DNA of 64,000 nucleotides, from the NCBI RefSeq assembly GCF_044377035.1, contig NZ_JBILJW010000007.1:1-64000 (forward strand). Reading direction: 5' to 3'. Numbering within the stretch: the first letter of the stretch is position 1; each line of letters starts with the position of its first letter. The stretch comes from Silanimonas sp044377035. Its GTDB lineage: Bacteria > Pseudomonadota > Gammaproteobacteria > Xanthomonadales > Xanthomonadaceae. Of the stretch, positions 50,701 through 60,765 are shown piece after piece. Below the pieces are notes generated by a model that had not been told where the DNA came from, ran no database searches, and worked only from the letters and a program-made list of their open reading frames with translations. Position numbers and translations under genes: made by a program.

Positions 50701-51045
50701 CTGGCCTGCAAGAACGCCATCCTGATCGTCGAGTTCGCCATCGACCTGGAGAAGCAGGGCCGCGGCATCGTCGAGGCCGCCATCGAGGCCTGCCGCTTGC
50801 GACTGCGCCCGATCCTGATGACCAGCTTCGCCTTCATTGCCGGCGTGCTGCCGCTGGTGTTCGCGGGCGGTGCCGGCGCCGAGGTGCGCCACGTGATGGG
50901 CGTGACCGTGTTCTTCGGCATGCTCGGCGTGACCTTCTTCGGCCTGTTCTTCACCCCGGTGTTCTACGTGGTGATCCGCCGGATGGTGGAGAACCGCAAG
51001 GCGCGTCGCGCCGTCGCACAGCTCGAGGAGTCCTCCCATGCCTAA
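47773..51045 (+). CDS. HAE1-type RND multidrug efflux permease
   Basis: The 1090-residue proton-driven pump has 12 helices and two periplasmic loops. It carries the proton relay DD in TM4 (GIVVDDAIVVVENVERH) and Lys in TM10 (GLACKNAILIVEF), the N-terminal FVDRPILAAVLSI, and GGFIPTQDKQYL after TM7. These match MexF/OqxB-like pumps, which export diverse drugs and aromatic compounds. It is the third gene of the tetR operon; its end overlaps the channel gene by eight bases. It differs from the RND pump at 25613, where the TM10 Lys is Arg. Confidence 0.94.
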   Translation: MASGHTDLSRVFVDRPILAAVLSIVVFVAGLIAIPNLPITEYPEVAPPTIQVTAIYPGANPKTIADTVAAPLEETINGVENMIYMKSAASSDGTLVLSITFGLGTDVDLAAMQVQNRVAQALPRLPDSVRALGVTTAKVSPNITMVVHLTSPDNRYDGLYLSNFANLNVKDELARLPGVGNAQAFGAGVYAMRIWIDPDQAAARGLTALDIVGAIREQNVQVSAGAIGASPQPTGASVQLLVNARGRLETPEEFGAIVLKTGTGGAVTRLRDVARVELGSNTYALNSYLNNEEAAAIVIFEAPGANSIALSDAVRERMAELKKDFPEGVDYAIAYDPTVFVRASVDSVVSTLLEAVLLVVLVVVVFLQTWRASIIPLLAVPVSIVGTFAVLLLLGYSINVLTLFGLVLAIGIVVDDAIVVVENVERHIEEGLTPLDAAHKAMSEVSGPIVAISLVLAAVFVPIAFIDGVTGQFYRQFAVTIAASVLISAFNSLTLSPALAAVLLKPHGAPKDALARGIDRVAGRFFGWFNARFKRSSDRYAGRIGGTIRRSTRLLVVYAGLVGVTVLGFTQIPGGFIPTQDKQYLFAGVQLPEGATLERTEAAMKRMGEIALATPGVKDVVQFPGLNAIHFVSTPNVGVMFIGLDAPGDLPKPAAAIAGELTGKFGAIQDGMAFAFMPPPVNGYGNAAGVEAYVQDRQRVGYGELNAATQALTGTISQQPGFGPGSSFSSFQANVPQLDAVVDRDKVKESGLALTDVYDSLQVYLGSAYVNDFNLFGRTYSVYAQADAPFRDEVGDVARLQVRNAQGEMVPLGSVVELVPSFGPDPVVRYNGYPAADVSASPFDPASVSSTDAVRIARDTAGQVLPRGMALEFTGLTYQQVNQGIAQFLVFPLCVLLVYLVLAALYESWSLPLAVILIVPMCMLSAFGGIWVLNQINGLWFVAQIILGWINPMTAAPPTIIDMNVFTQIGLVVLMGLACKNAILIVEFAIDLEKQGRGIVEAAIEACRLRLRPILMTSFAFIAGVLPLVFAGGAGAEVRHVMGVTVFFGMLGVTFFGLFFTPVFYVVIRRMVENRKARRAVAQLEESSHA

Positions 51046-52501
51046 GTTGCACGCACGAGGCCTCGCGCTGGCCGTCACCGTCGCCCTGCTCGCCGGCTGC
51101 ACCGTCGGCCCGCCGCACACGCGGCCGGACGTGAGCCTGCCAACCGAATTCGACCAGGCCAGCAGCGAGCAGACCGCCGCCGCGCCCGGCACCGCCGTGT
51201 GGCAGGCCTTCGACGATCCCGCGCTGGCCCGATTGATCGAACGCACGCTGGTGGCGAACACCTCGATCGCGCAGGCCGAGGCGCGTCTGGCCGAAACCCG
51301 CGCGCTCTCCGGGCTCACGCGTTATTCGCTGTTCCCCACCGTCACGGCGGCCACCGACGCCGGCCGAAGCCGCGCCAGCAACCAGGACCCCTTCGTGCCG
51401 CCGGGGTTGGGCACGATCGAGACCTACCGCGCGGGCTTCGACGCCACGTGGGAGCTCGACCTGTTCGGCGGCCTGCGCAACCGGAGCCGCGCGATCCGCA
51501 CGCGAACCGAGGCCAACGCCGCCGAGCTGCGCGTCGTGCGCATCAGCATGGTGGCGGAAACGGCGCAGACCTATTTCGCCCTGCGCGGCGCGCAGCGTCG
51601 CCTCGCCCTCGCGAAGGAGAACCTCGCGGCGGCGGACGAAGTGCTCGGCGTGATCGAGCTGCTGTACGAGAACGGCCGCCAGAACGGCGTCGACTTCGCC
51701 CGCGCCCGCGCGCAGCGCAGCAGCCTCGCGGCCAACCTGCCGCAGCGCGAAGCCGAATTGGTGGCACAGGAGCAGCGCCTCGCCGTGCTCACCGCGCAGC
51801 CGGTGGCGGCCGTGCGCGAGCAGGTGGGTGAAGCCAGCACCTTCCCCGAGCTGCCGACCCTTGTCACCGCCGGCACGCCCGAAGCGTGGCTGCAGCGGCG
51901 TCCCGACATCATCGCGGCCGAACGTCGCCTCGCCGCGTCGCGCAACGACGTGGGCGAGGAGATCGCACAGTACTTCCCGAAGCTGTTCCTCGACGGTGCG
52001 TTCGGTTGGACCGGCCAGGTCGCCAATGTGCTCGGGGACTCCGGCGCCCAACGCTGGCAGTGGGGACCGAGCCTCACCTGGCGTTTCCTCGACTTCGGTC
52101 GCGTCCGCCAGAACGTCAAGGCCGCGGAAGCCCGCGCCGATGGCAGCGTAGCGGCCTACCGCGAGACGGTGCTTCGCGCGCTGGAGGAAACCGAGAACGC
52201 GCTCGCCGGCTATCGCGCCAGCAATCGCGCGGCGATCGAACTGGGCAACGCCGCGGAGGCCGCAGGTGAAGCCTCGCGGCTGTCGCGCCTGCGCTTCGAG
52301 GCCGGTGCCGACGACGCGCTCGCCCTGCTGCAGACCGAGCAGACGCGCATCGACCTCGAGGACGCCGCGGTGCAGGCGCAGACCTCGCGCACCACGGCAC
52401 TCGCCGCGCTCTACAAGGCCGTGGCGGGAGATTTCGCGGAGGCCTCTGACGGCGTCGGCGCGATGCCGGCTGCGGCTCAGGAAAACGCGCCGTCCACGTA
52501 G
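51038..52501 (+). CDS. Outer-membrane efflux lipoprotein (NodT/OprM family)
   Basis: A 487-residue outer-membrane factor with a lipoprotein signal (LLAGC, Cys at ~21), GPPHTRPDVSLP after it, and two TolC-type repeats: FRAGFDATWELDLFGGLRNR and WRFLDFGRVRQNVKAAEARADG. It forms the trimeric exit duct of the efflux system encoded upstream. It could also serve the RND pump at 25613-29912, which has no channel gene of its own. The 3' end overlaps the convergent ychJ gene by 25 bases. Confidence 0.92.
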   Translation: MPKLHARGLALAVTVALLAGCTVGPPHTRPDVSLPTEFDQASSEQTAAAPGTAVWQAFDDPALARLIERTLVANTSIAQAEARLAETRALSGLTRYSLFPTVTAATDAGRSRASNQDPFVPPGLGTIETYRAGFDATWELDLFGGLRNRSRAIRTRTEANAAELRVVRISMVAETAQTYFALRGAQRRLALAKENLAAADEVLGVIELLYENGRQNGVDFARARAQRSSLAANLPQREAELVAQEQRLAVLTAQPVAAVREQVGEASTFPELPTLVTAGTPEAWLQRRPDIIAAERRLAASRNDVGEEIAQYFPKLFLDGAFGWTGQVANVLGDSGAQRWQWGPSLTWRFLDFGRVRQNVKAAEARADGSVAAYRETVLRALEETENALAGYRASNRAAIELGNAAEAAGEASRLSRLRFEAGADDALALLQTEQTRIDLEDAAVQAQTSRTTALAALYKAVAGDFAEASDGVGAMPAAAQENAPST

Positions 52502-52848
52502 AACCAGCGCCCGTCCTCCCGCACGAAACGGCTGGTTTCGTGCAGGCGCACGGCGGGCTGTCCGCCCACCTTGAAGCGCGCGACGAACTCGACGATGGCG
52601 GTGTCGCCGTCCTCGACCGCGCGCTTCACCTCGAGGCCCAGCCAGCGCGTGGCGGGATCGGGGGTGAGCGAGGCCGCATCGGGTCGCGTGTCCGCGTGCC
52701 AAGTGGCGAGCAGGTAGGCCACATCACCGGACACATAGGCGCTGTAGCGCGAGCGCATCAGGGCTTCGGCCGTAGGTGCCGGCGCGCCGGCGTGCCAGCG
52801 CCCGCAGCAGGCATCGGCGGCGCGGCCGCTGCCGCAAGGGCAGCTCAC
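52477..52848 (-). CDS. YchJ family protein (SEC-C zinc motif, UPF0225)
   Basis: The 123-residue product starts MSCPCGSGRAADACCGRW, a SEC-C zinc-binding motif (C-x-C...C-C variant), followed by the YchJ core: TAEALMRSRYSAYVSGDVAYLLATWH, TRWLGLEV, IVEFVARFK and HETSRFVREDGRWFYVDG, an NTF2-like fold. Biochemical role is unknown. The start is GTG and overlaps the stop of the upstream membrane protein gene by four bases. Confidence 0.92.
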   Translation of the reverse strand: MSCPCGSGRAADACCGRWHAGAPAPTAEALMRSRYSAYVSGDVAYLLATWHADTRPDAASLTPDPATRWLGLEVKRAVEDGDTAIVEFVARFKVGGQPAVRLHETSRFVREDGRWFYVDGAFS

Positions 52849-54086
52849 AGCCCGGCTGGCAGCAGGAAAGTGGCCGCAGCGGCGGCGACCCAGGCCCCAC
52901 CCAGCCCGGCGCTGACGCGCACGCCGTAGGCTGCGCCGCCCGACACCCAGGCGACGGCGCCGCGGGCGATCACGCTCGCGGCGAGCACCGCGAGGATCGC
53001 GTGGCGGGCGGTCTCGACCCCCATCAGGCCCTGGCCCACCATCTGACCGATCGAGGCGACGGCCGCATGCACTTCGGCGATCGCGGCGAGGAAGGCCGTG
53101 GCCAGCGCACCCGCCTCGCCGAAGGCCTGGCGCAGCAGGGCCGAAACGACCAGCACGCCGGCCATGAAGCCCGCGAAGTAGAGCGCGTGCGTGAAGCGGA
53201 ACATCCGCGAATCCTGCGTCGGTGCGGGCTCGTCGCCCGACCCGCCGCGCAGGCCCAGCGCGCCGCCGATCGCGAGGACGAGGCCGAAGGCCAGCAGCGT
53301 CGGCATCACCGCCTTCAGCAGCGTGGCCGACACCGTGGCCAGCACCGGGAACATCAGCAGCAGCGAGGCCAGCGCCGCGAACATGGCCGCGCCCACGCTG
53401 GGGCGCAGCAAGCCCGGCGTCGCGCGAACGCGCTGGCCGAAACCGGCGATCGCCGCCGTCGAGGACACGAAACCGGCGAAGAAGCCCGCCACCGCAAGGC
53501 CTCGGCCGCTACCGATCACGCGCAGCGCGACATGGCCCAGGGCGCTCACCGCCATCACCAACACCACAAGGCGCCACAACTTCTGCGGGTTCAGCGCACC
53601 GCCGGGGCCGATGGATTCGTCCGGCAGCAGGGGCAGCACGAGCAGTGCGGCAGCCAGCAGCAACAGGCCGTCGCGCACTTCCCGCTCGCTGATCAGGTCG
53701 CGGCCCAGGCGATGCAGGCGCTCCCGCGCCTGCAGCAGCAGGGCGACGAGGACAGCCAATGCCGACGCGAGCCCCGGCGACTGTTGCGCGAGGGCGCCCA
53801 GGAGAACGGTCGTGAGCAAGGCCACTTCGCCGGTCTGGCCGGGATCGGAGGCATCGGTGAGGCGATAGCTGCCATAGGCCAGAAGGCCGACGGCACCGAG
53901 CACGACGAGGAACACCGGCAAGCCGAGCGTCCAAGCCACGGCGCCGGCGAGTGCGGCGATGGTGTGGGTGCGCATGCCCGCCGGTGTGTGGCCGCCATGG
54001 TCGCGCTGGCGCTCGCGCACCACGCCGATCAACAGGCCGAGGCCGAGGGCGCTGAGGTAGCCGGCGTAGGTCGGGTCGAGGGTCAT
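52845..54086 (-). CDS. MgtC/SapB-DUF4010 family membrane protein
   Basis: A 413-residue protein with about ten to twelve membrane helices. The first ~130 residues match MgtC/SapB (LGLGLLIGVVRERQRDHGG...AGMRTHTIAALAGAVAW) and the rest is DUF4010 (GFFAGFVSSTAAIAGFGQRVR, GAAMFAALASLLLMFPVL). The family is widespread and of unknown transport role; MgtC itself matters for survival in low Mg and acid. It is co-translated with ychJ and divergent from fbp across 64 bases. Confidence 0.9.
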   Translation of the reverse strand: MTLDPTYAGYLSALGLGLLIGVVRERQRDHGGHTPAGMRTHTIAALAGAVAWTLGLPVFLVVLGAVGLLAYGSYRLTDASDPGQTGEVALLTTVLLGALAQQSPGLASALAVLVALLLQARERLHRLGRDLISEREVRDGLLLLAAALLVLPLLPDESIGPGGALNPQKLWRLVVLVMAVSALGHVALRVIGSGRGLAVAGFFAGFVSSTAAIAGFGQRVRATPGLLRPSVGAAMFAALASLLLMFPVLATVSATLLKAVMPTLLAFGLVLAIGGALGLRGGSGDEPAPTQDSRMFRFTHALYFAGFMAGVLVVSALLRQAFGEAGALATAFLAAIAEVHAAVASIGQMVGQGLMGVETARHAILAVLAASVIARGAVAWVSGGAAYGVRVSAGLGGAWVAAAAATFLLPAGL

Positions 54087-54150
54087 GCCGCGATTCTGTC
54101 ACCACCGGCGGCCGTTAGACTGTGCGCCTCCCGCCGGAAGGACCGCCTCG

Positions 54151-55155
54151 ATGTCGCAGCGCACTCCCCTCACCCGCTTCCTGATCGAGGCCGAGCGCGC
54201 CGGGCAGATCAACCCCGAGCTGCGCCTGCTCATCGAAGTGGTGTCGCGCGCCTGCAAGTCGATCAGCTACGCCATCAGCAAGGGCGCACTGGGCGGCGTG
54301 CTGGGCGATGCCGGCACCGGCAACGTGCAGGGCGAAGCGCAGAAAAAGCTCGACGTGCTCAGCAACGAGATCCTGCTCGAGGCGAACGCCTGGGGCGGCC
54401 ACCTCGCCGGCATCGCCTCGGAGGAGATGGACGACCCGCACCCGATCCCGGACGCCTACCCGAAGGGCAACTTCCTGCTGCTGTTCGATCCGCTCGACGG
54501 CAGCTCGAACATCGACGTGAACGTGAGCGTGGGCACCATCTTCTCCGTGCTGCGCTGCCCGGACGGCATCACCGAACCGCAGACCGAGCACTTCCTGCAG
54601 CCGGGCACCGAGCAGGTGTGCGCGGGTTACACGGTGTACGGCCCCTGCACCTTGCTGGTGCTGACGATCGGCCACGGCACGCACGCCTTCACGCTGGACC
54701 GCGAGACCGGCAGCTTCATCCTGACCCAGCGCGATATCCGCATCCCGGCCGACACGCAGGAGTACGCGATCAACGCCAGCAATGCGCGCCACTGGGATGC
54801 GCCGGTGAAGCGCTACGTCGATGATCTTCTCGCAGGAAAAACCGGCCCGCGCGGCAAAGACTTCAACACGCGCTGGATCGCGTCGATGGTGGCCGACGTG
54901 CACCGCATCATGACCCGCGGCGGCACCTTTATGTATCCGGTAGACGCCAAGTGCCGCGACAAGGGCGGCCGCCTGCGCCTGATGTACGAAGCGAACCCCA
55001 TGGCCTTCCTCGTCGAGCAGGCCGGCGGCGCGGCCACCACCGGCACGCAACGCATGCTCGACGTGACGCCCACCGGCCTGCACCAGCGGGTGCCGGTGAT
55101 CCTCGGCTCGAAGAACGAGGTGGCGGAGTACGAGCGCTACGTGCGCGAGGGCTGA
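54151..55155 (+). CDS. fbp: Fructose-1,6-bisphosphatase class I
   Basis: FBPase hydrolyses fructose-1,6-bisphosphate in gluconeogenesis. The 334-residue sequence has the metal and substrate motifs SEEMD, LFDPLDGSSNIDVNVSVGTIFSV, GYTVYGPCTLLV, RWIASMVADVHRIMTRGGTFMYP, and GGRLRLMYEANPMAFLVEQAGG. The ATG at 54151 is preceded by GGAAGGA about eight bases upstream. It heads a plus-strand run with a 2OG oxygenase gene three bases downstream. Confidence 0.95.
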   Translation: MSQRTPLTRFLIEAERAGQINPELRLLIEVVSRACKSISYAISKGALGGVLGDAGTGNVQGEAQKKLDVLSNEILLEANAWGGHLAGIASEEMDDPHPIPDAYPKGNFLLLFDPLDGSSNIDVNVSVGTIFSVLRCPDGITEPQTEHFLQPGTEQVCAGYTVYGPCTLLVLTIGHGTHAFTLDRETGSFILTQRDIRIPADTQEYAINASNARHWDAPVKRYVDDLLAGKTGPRGKDFNTRWIASMVADVHRIMTRGGTFMYPVDAKCRDKGGRLRLMYEANPMAFLVEQAGGAATTGTQRMLDVTPTGLHQRVPVILGSKNEVAEYERYVREG

Positions 55156-55158
55156 GCG

Positions 55159-55869
55159 ATGGAAAGCGCGCACCCCGATTTCATCGAGGTCTACGAGGGG
55201 CTGATCGACCCGGCCTGGTGCGCGGCGCTCTGCCGTCGCTTCGACGCGGCCAACCACGTCGACGGCCGCGTGGGCGGCGGCGTCTTCCCGGACATGAAGA
55301 AGAGCCGCGATCTCGAGATCACCGGCCGCGCCGATTGGAACGACGTGAGCGCGACGCTGATGGGCGCGGTGCTGAAAGCGCTGATGGCGTACCTGCGCAC
55401 CTACCCGCACACGATCGTCGCGCCGCTGATGCTCGAGCACCGGCCCGCCGATGGCGGCCCGGCGCGCCGGCTCGGCGCCGAGGATCTCGCCGCCATGGAC
55501 GACAACAGCCTGCTCGGCCTGGTGCAGCAGCTGTTGCGCCCGGGCAGCATCAACCTGCAGCGCTACACCGCCGGCGAGGGCGGTTACCCCTACTGGCACT
55601 GCGAGCTCTACCCGCGCGACGCCAACAGCGAAACGCTGCACCGCACCCTGCTGTGGACGATCTACCTCAACGATGCGTTCGACGAGGGCGAGACGGAGTT
55701 CCTGTACCAGCGCCGCAAGGTGGTGCCGAAGACCGGCAGCGTGCTGATCGCGCCGACCGCGTTCACGCACACGCACCGCGGCAACCGCCCGGTGGGCGGC
55801 GACAAGTACATCGCCACGAGCTGGATCCTGTTCAACCGCGCGGAAGCCATCTTCGGCCGCGCGGGATGA
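55159..55869 (+). CDS. 2-oxoglutarate/Fe(II)-dependent oxygenase, prolyl-hydroxylase fold
   Basis: The 236-residue protein shows the double-stranded beta-helix fold: LQRYTAGEGGYPYWHCELYPRDANSETLHRTLLWTIYLND, EGETEFLYQ, and VLIAPTAFTHTHRGNRP. The iron ligands are probably the His of YWHCE with its acidic partner and the His of THTHRG; the Arg after it would bind 2-oxoglutarate. The first acidic ligand is Glu rather than the usual Asp (HxE), worth noting. The substrate is unknown. It is three bases after fbp and overlaps the transporter gene, so it is in the same operon. Confidence 0.8.
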   Translation: MESAHPDFIEVYEGLIDPAWCAALCRRFDAANHVDGRVGGGVFPDMKKSRDLEITGRADWNDVSATLMGAVLKALMAYLRTYPHTIVAPLMLEHRPADGGPARRLGAEDLAAMDDNSLLGLVQQLLRPGSINLQRYTAGEGGYPYWHCELYPRDANSETLHRTLLWTIYLNDAFDEGETEFLYQRRKVVPKTGSVLIAPTAFTHTHRGNRPVGGDKYIATSWILFNRAEAIFGRAG

Positions 55870-56780
55870 TGCCGCGCACGGCGCTCGCCGCGACGACGGC
55901 GCTGGCGCTGCTGGCTTTCGCGGCGAACTCCCTGCTGTGCCGTTTCGCGCTGGCCGAGGGCGGCACCGATGCGGCGAGCTTCACCGCGATCCGGCTCGGC
56001 GCGGGGGCCTTGGTGCTGGCCGGCCTGATGGCGGCACGCCGCCGAAGCCGAGAAGCGCCAAACCGTGATGCCGGCACCGCAGGATGTGGCGGCTGGCGCA
56101 GCGCGTTCGCGCTGTTCGCCTATGCCGCGGGCTTCTCGCTGGCCTATGTCGATGTCGGCGCGGCCACCGGCGCGCTGCTGCTCTTCGGCGCCGTGCAGGC
56201 CACGATGCTCCTCATCGGCCTGTGGCAGGGCGAACGGCTGGCCGCCGCGCAATGGGCCGGCTTCGCCTTGGCCGCGCTCGGCCTGCTGGCGCTGCTGCTG
56301 CCCGGCGCCGCCGCGCCGCCGCTCGGCGCCGCGCTGTGGATGATCGCTGCGGGCGTGGCCTGGGGCCTGTATTCGCTCTGGGGCCGCGGCAGCACCGATC
56401 CGGTGGCCGACACCTCCCGCAACTTCGTCCGCAGCCTTCCCTTCGCGCTGGCGCTCCTCCTGCTGCATCTCGACGGCCTCGCCATGGACACGCGCGGCCT
56501 CGTCGGTGCCGTGGCCTCCGGCGCGCTCGCTTCAGGTCTCGGCTATGTGCTCTGGTATCGCGTGCTGCCGCAGCTCGGCGCCCTGCGCGCCGCGAGCCTG
56601 CAGCTGGCGGTGCCGCCACTGGCTGCCGTCGCTGGGGTGCTGCTGCTCGGCGAAACGCTCGATGCCACCCGCCTGCTGGCCGGCGCGGCCATCCTCGCCG
56701 GCATCGCCGTCGTGTTGCGCGGCCGGCGCATGGGGACGCATCCTCAGGCGCCAACCGCCACCTCCGGGCCCCGACCATGA
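55866..56780 (+). CDS. EamA/DMT-family transporter
   Basis: A 304-residue membrane protein with ten predicted helices in two EamA halves (AANSLLCRFALAEGGTDAASFTAIRL and GVAWGLYSLWGRGSTDP...LGYVLWYRVLPQLGALRAASLQLAVPPLAAVAGVLLLGE). Members export metabolites or amino acids. The ATG at 55866 overlaps the oxygenase stop (ATGA); the next codon is also ATG. It is coupled to the small membrane protein downstream in the same way. Confidence 0.92.
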   Translation: MMPRTALAATTALALLAFAANSLLCRFALAEGGTDAASFTAIRLGAGALVLAGLMAARRRSREAPNRDAGTAGCGGWRSAFALFAYAAGFSLAYVDVGAATGALLLFGAVQATMLLIGLWQGERLAAAQWAGFALAALGLLALLLPGAAAPPLGAALWMIAAGVAWGLYSLWGRGSTDPVADTSRNFVRSLPFALALLLLHLDGLAMDTRGLVGAVASGALASGLGYVLWYRVLPQLGALRAASLQLAVPPLAAVAGVLLLGETLDATRLLAGAAILAGIAVVLRGRRMGTHPQAPTATSGPRP

Positions 56781-56998
56781 TCCTGCTGCGATTGATCGCC
56801 ATCCTCCTCGTCATCGCCGGCGGGCTTGCGCTCGCGTTCGGCAGCTTCAGCTACACGCAGGAGAAGACCGCGCTGAAGGCCGGCCCACTGGAGCTGAAGG
56901 TGCAGGACAAGGAAACCGTCACCATTCCGCCGTGGGCCGGCGGCGGCGCCATCGCCCTCGGCGTGGTGCTGCTGCTCGTCGGCGGCCGCAAGCGCTGA
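56777..56998 (+). CDS. Small two-helix membrane protein
   Basis: The 73-residue product has an N-terminal helix (~3-25, LLRLIAILLVIAGGLALAFG), a short charged loop rich in Lys and Glu with KETVTIPPWAGG, and a second helix ending GGRKR. The ATG overlaps the transporter stop (ATGA), which supports that it is real. The DxETVxIPPWAG piece recurs in small DUF3185-like membrane proteins; I cannot assign a function. Confidence 0.75.
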   Translation: MILLRLIAILLVIAGGLALAFGSFSYTQEKTALKAGPLELKVQDKETVTIPPWAGGGAIALGVVLLLVGGRKR

Positions 56999-57013
56999 CG
57001 GCGGAGCACCGCG

Positions 57014-57271
57014 ATGAGCGATGCCGACCTGCCCCCGCTGCCCGATACGCCGACCGGCTTGTACCGCCACTACAAGGGTGGCGAGTACGAAGTGGTGGGC
57101 TGCGTGCGCCATAGCGAAACGCTCGAACCCCTCGTGCTGTATCGCGCGCTCTACGGCCAGCGCGGACTCTGGGTGAGGCCGCACGCGATGTTCTTCAGCC
57201 CGGTGATCGTTCACGGGCACGCGCAGCCGCGCTTCGCCTTCGTTTCGCCGGACCTGCCGCCGGAGCACTGA
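57014..57271 (+). CDS. DUF1653 protein
   Basis: An 85-residue protein with the DUF1653 pattern: TGLYRHYKGGEYEVVGCVRHSETLEPLVLYRALYG, LWVRPHAMFF. It is a small SH3-like fold of unknown role, soluble and without signal peptide. It follows the small membrane protein by 15 bases and probably belongs to the same operon. Confidence 0.9.
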   Translation: MSDADLPPLPDTPTGLYRHYKGGEYEVVGCVRHSETLEPLVLYRALYGQRGLWVRPHAMFFSPVIVHGHAQPRFAFVSPDLPPEH

Positions 57272-57321
57272 GCGCGTCGAGCGGAACACATCGAGGGATC
57301 ACACACGACGGGGAGCGGGGA

Positions 57322-59229
57322 ATGGCGACGAAAGCTTGGCTCGCGGCACTGGTTCACGGCGGTTTGTGGCTCGGCGCACTGGCCGCGGCGAATGCCTACG
57401 CCGCTCCGGTCTTCGTCGAGGCACCGTGCGAGATCCCGATCGTCAACGACGCGGTGCGCGAACGACTGCGCTGCGGAACCGTGAGCGTGCCCCGCGACGC
57501 CGCCCGCCCCGACGACGGCAACTTCGAGCTTGCGGTCGTGGTGAAGCGCAGCGCAGCGCCCACGCCAGGCGCCACGCCGATCCTGTTCCTGCACGGCGGC
57601 CCCGGTGGCCAACAGGTGCGCTACATGGGCCTCGGCGCAACGGACTTCACACCGGGTCGCGACGTCATCGCCTTCGACATGCGCGGTGGCGGCCGCACCG
57701 GGCCGGTGCTGTGCAGCGGCATGGCCGCCGCACTGTTCGAGTCCTTCCGCATCGCCCTGCGCGGCGATGATCCGATGCCCGCGCGGAATACCGCGCTCGC
57801 TGCGTGCATGGACGAGCTCGCCACGGCCGGCTACAAGCCCGAGCACTTCGGCAGCGTGCGCAACGTCGAGGACGCGGAAAGCATCCGCCAAGCCCTCGGC
57901 ATCGAGCGCTGGGCCGTGTACGGCACCTCGTACGGCACGACAGTGGGCGCCGAGTACCTAGCGCGGCACCCCGAAGCCATCGAATCACTCGTGCTGGATT
58001 CGCTGTACCCACCGGACGCCTACGTGCACACGGTGCGCGAGGCCCAAGGCCGGGCCATCGGGCGCCTGCTGAACGAGTGCGCGGCCGACGCGACCTGCGC
58101 TGCGCGCTTCCCCGGCCTCGATCGGGCGAAGGCGGATGCCGCGCTGTCGTCGTTCGCGACTGATCCGCTCCCCTTCCATCTCGGGGGAGAGCGCTACGTG
58201 GCGGATGAACGCGCCGTCCGCAGCGCCCTCTACACCCTGTTCTACACGGAAGCGACGGCGCGCTCGGTGCCCTGGTTCGTGGATGCCATGGTCCGCCGCG
58301 ACGGAGACACGATCGCCGCGGCACTCGGGGCGCCGCTGCTGGTTGGTGACGCGTTTGCGGACGCTGGCGTCGCCATGCCCGGGCTGCTGGGCACGGATTG
58401 CCGCGACCGCGCGCGGCACCACGCGCCGCACGCGGGGCCGGGTCCGAACTGGATGGACATGGTCCTCGGCATCCCCAACGGTGCCTGCGGCGACCTCCCG
58501 CTCGGGACGGTACCGGGCCTGCCCGTGGGCACGACGGTGCCGGTGCTGGTGCTGTCCGCCGGCTACGACGGTTTCCAGCCCGACGGCGAGGCGGTGGCCG
58601 CGGCCATCGGGCCGGCCGCCACCGCTTACCTGCTGCCGCGGGCCGCCCACAGCGTGCGCGGCGCCGGCGACTGCCCGCGCGGCATCGTGTCGGCCTTCAT
58701 CAACGACCCGTCGAAGACGCCGGACACCACGTGCATCGCCGAGATGACGGCGCCACCGTTCGTGCTCGATGTGCGACCGATGCCGGCGGTCGTCACCCTC
58801 GGCGCGTCGGCAAACGGAGGCAGTCCGCCGGCCGGTGCACTGGTGGCGGCGGCCGGACTGGCGCTGCTGCTGGTCGCGGGCCTCGTCGTGCCCGCGACGC
58901 TCTGGCTCTGGCGTCGACTGCGCCGACAGCGCGCGGCACCCGGCGCGCGAGGCGTGCGGGCCTTGGCGGTGGGCGGCGGTCTGCTGGGCGTCGCCGGCGC
59001 GGTCTTGCCGGTCGCCGGCACGATGCAGGCACATCCCGGAATGATGGGCTTCGGACTGGAGCCGACGCTCGCCCTCGGCCTGTGGGCGATTCCGGTCGGC
59101 GGTGCGCTGGCAGGGCTCGCCCTCGGCCTCGCCCTGCGGAAACGGCAGTGGGGCGTCGCGCTGGCGGGACTCGGCGGCGTGGTCGCCGTGGTGGGCATTC
59201 TCGTCCTCGGGCTCACGCCCTGGGGCTGA
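57322..59229 (+). CDS. Exported alpha/beta hydrolase (tripeptidyl aminopeptidase/proline iminopeptidase-like) with C-terminal membrane helices
   Basis: The 635-residue protein starts with a signal peptide (~1-28). Residues ~35-480 form an alpha/beta hydrolase of the TAP/PIP type: CGTVSVPRDAARPD, LFLHGGPGGQQVRYM, AFDMRGGGRTGP, nucleophile elbow GTSYGT (Ser at ~202), Asp in LSAGYDGFQP, and His in RAAHSVRG, followed by the TAP-like C-terminal helper region with Cys pairs. After a linker come four hydrophobic helices (~505-635). Fusion to four membrane helices is unusual; secreted members usually end after the TAP domain. It probably trims peptides at the outer face of the inner membrane. Shine-Dalgarno GGGGA precedes the ATG. 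Confidence 0.85.
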   Translation: MATKAWLAALVHGGLWLGALAAANAYAAPVFVEAPCEIPIVNDAVRERLRCGTVSVPRDAARPDDGNFELAVVVKRSAAPTPGATPILFLHGGPGGQQVRYMGLGATDFTPGRDVIAFDMRGGGRTGPVLCSGMAAALFESFRIALRGDDPMPARNTALAACMDELATAGYKPEHFGSVRNVEDAESIRQALGIERWAVYGTSYGTTVGAEYLARHPEAIESLVLDSLYPPDAYVHTVREAQGRAIGRLLNECAADATCAARFPGLDRAKADAALSSFATDPLPFHLGGERYVADERAVRSALYTLFYTEATARSVPWFVDAMVRRDGDTIAAALGAPLLVGDAFADAGVAMPGLLGTDCRDRARHHAPHAGPGPNWMDMVLGIPNGACGDLPLGTVPGLPVGTTVPVLVLSAGYDGFQPDGEAVAAAIGPAATAYLLPRAAHSVRGAGDCPRGIVSAFINDPSKTPDTTCIAEMTAPPFVLDVRPMPAVVTLGASANGGSPPAGALVAAAGLALLLVAGLVVPATLWLWRRLRRQRAAPGARGVRALAVGGGLLGVAGAVLPVAGTMQAHPGMMGFGLEPTLALGLWAIPVGGALAGLALGLALRKRQWGVALAGLGGVVAVVGILVLGLTPWG

Positions 59230-59256
59230 CGCAGGAATGTCGCGGCGAGTGCGGCC

Positions 59257-60761
<1,505 letters not shown>

Positions 60762-60765
<4 letters not shown>

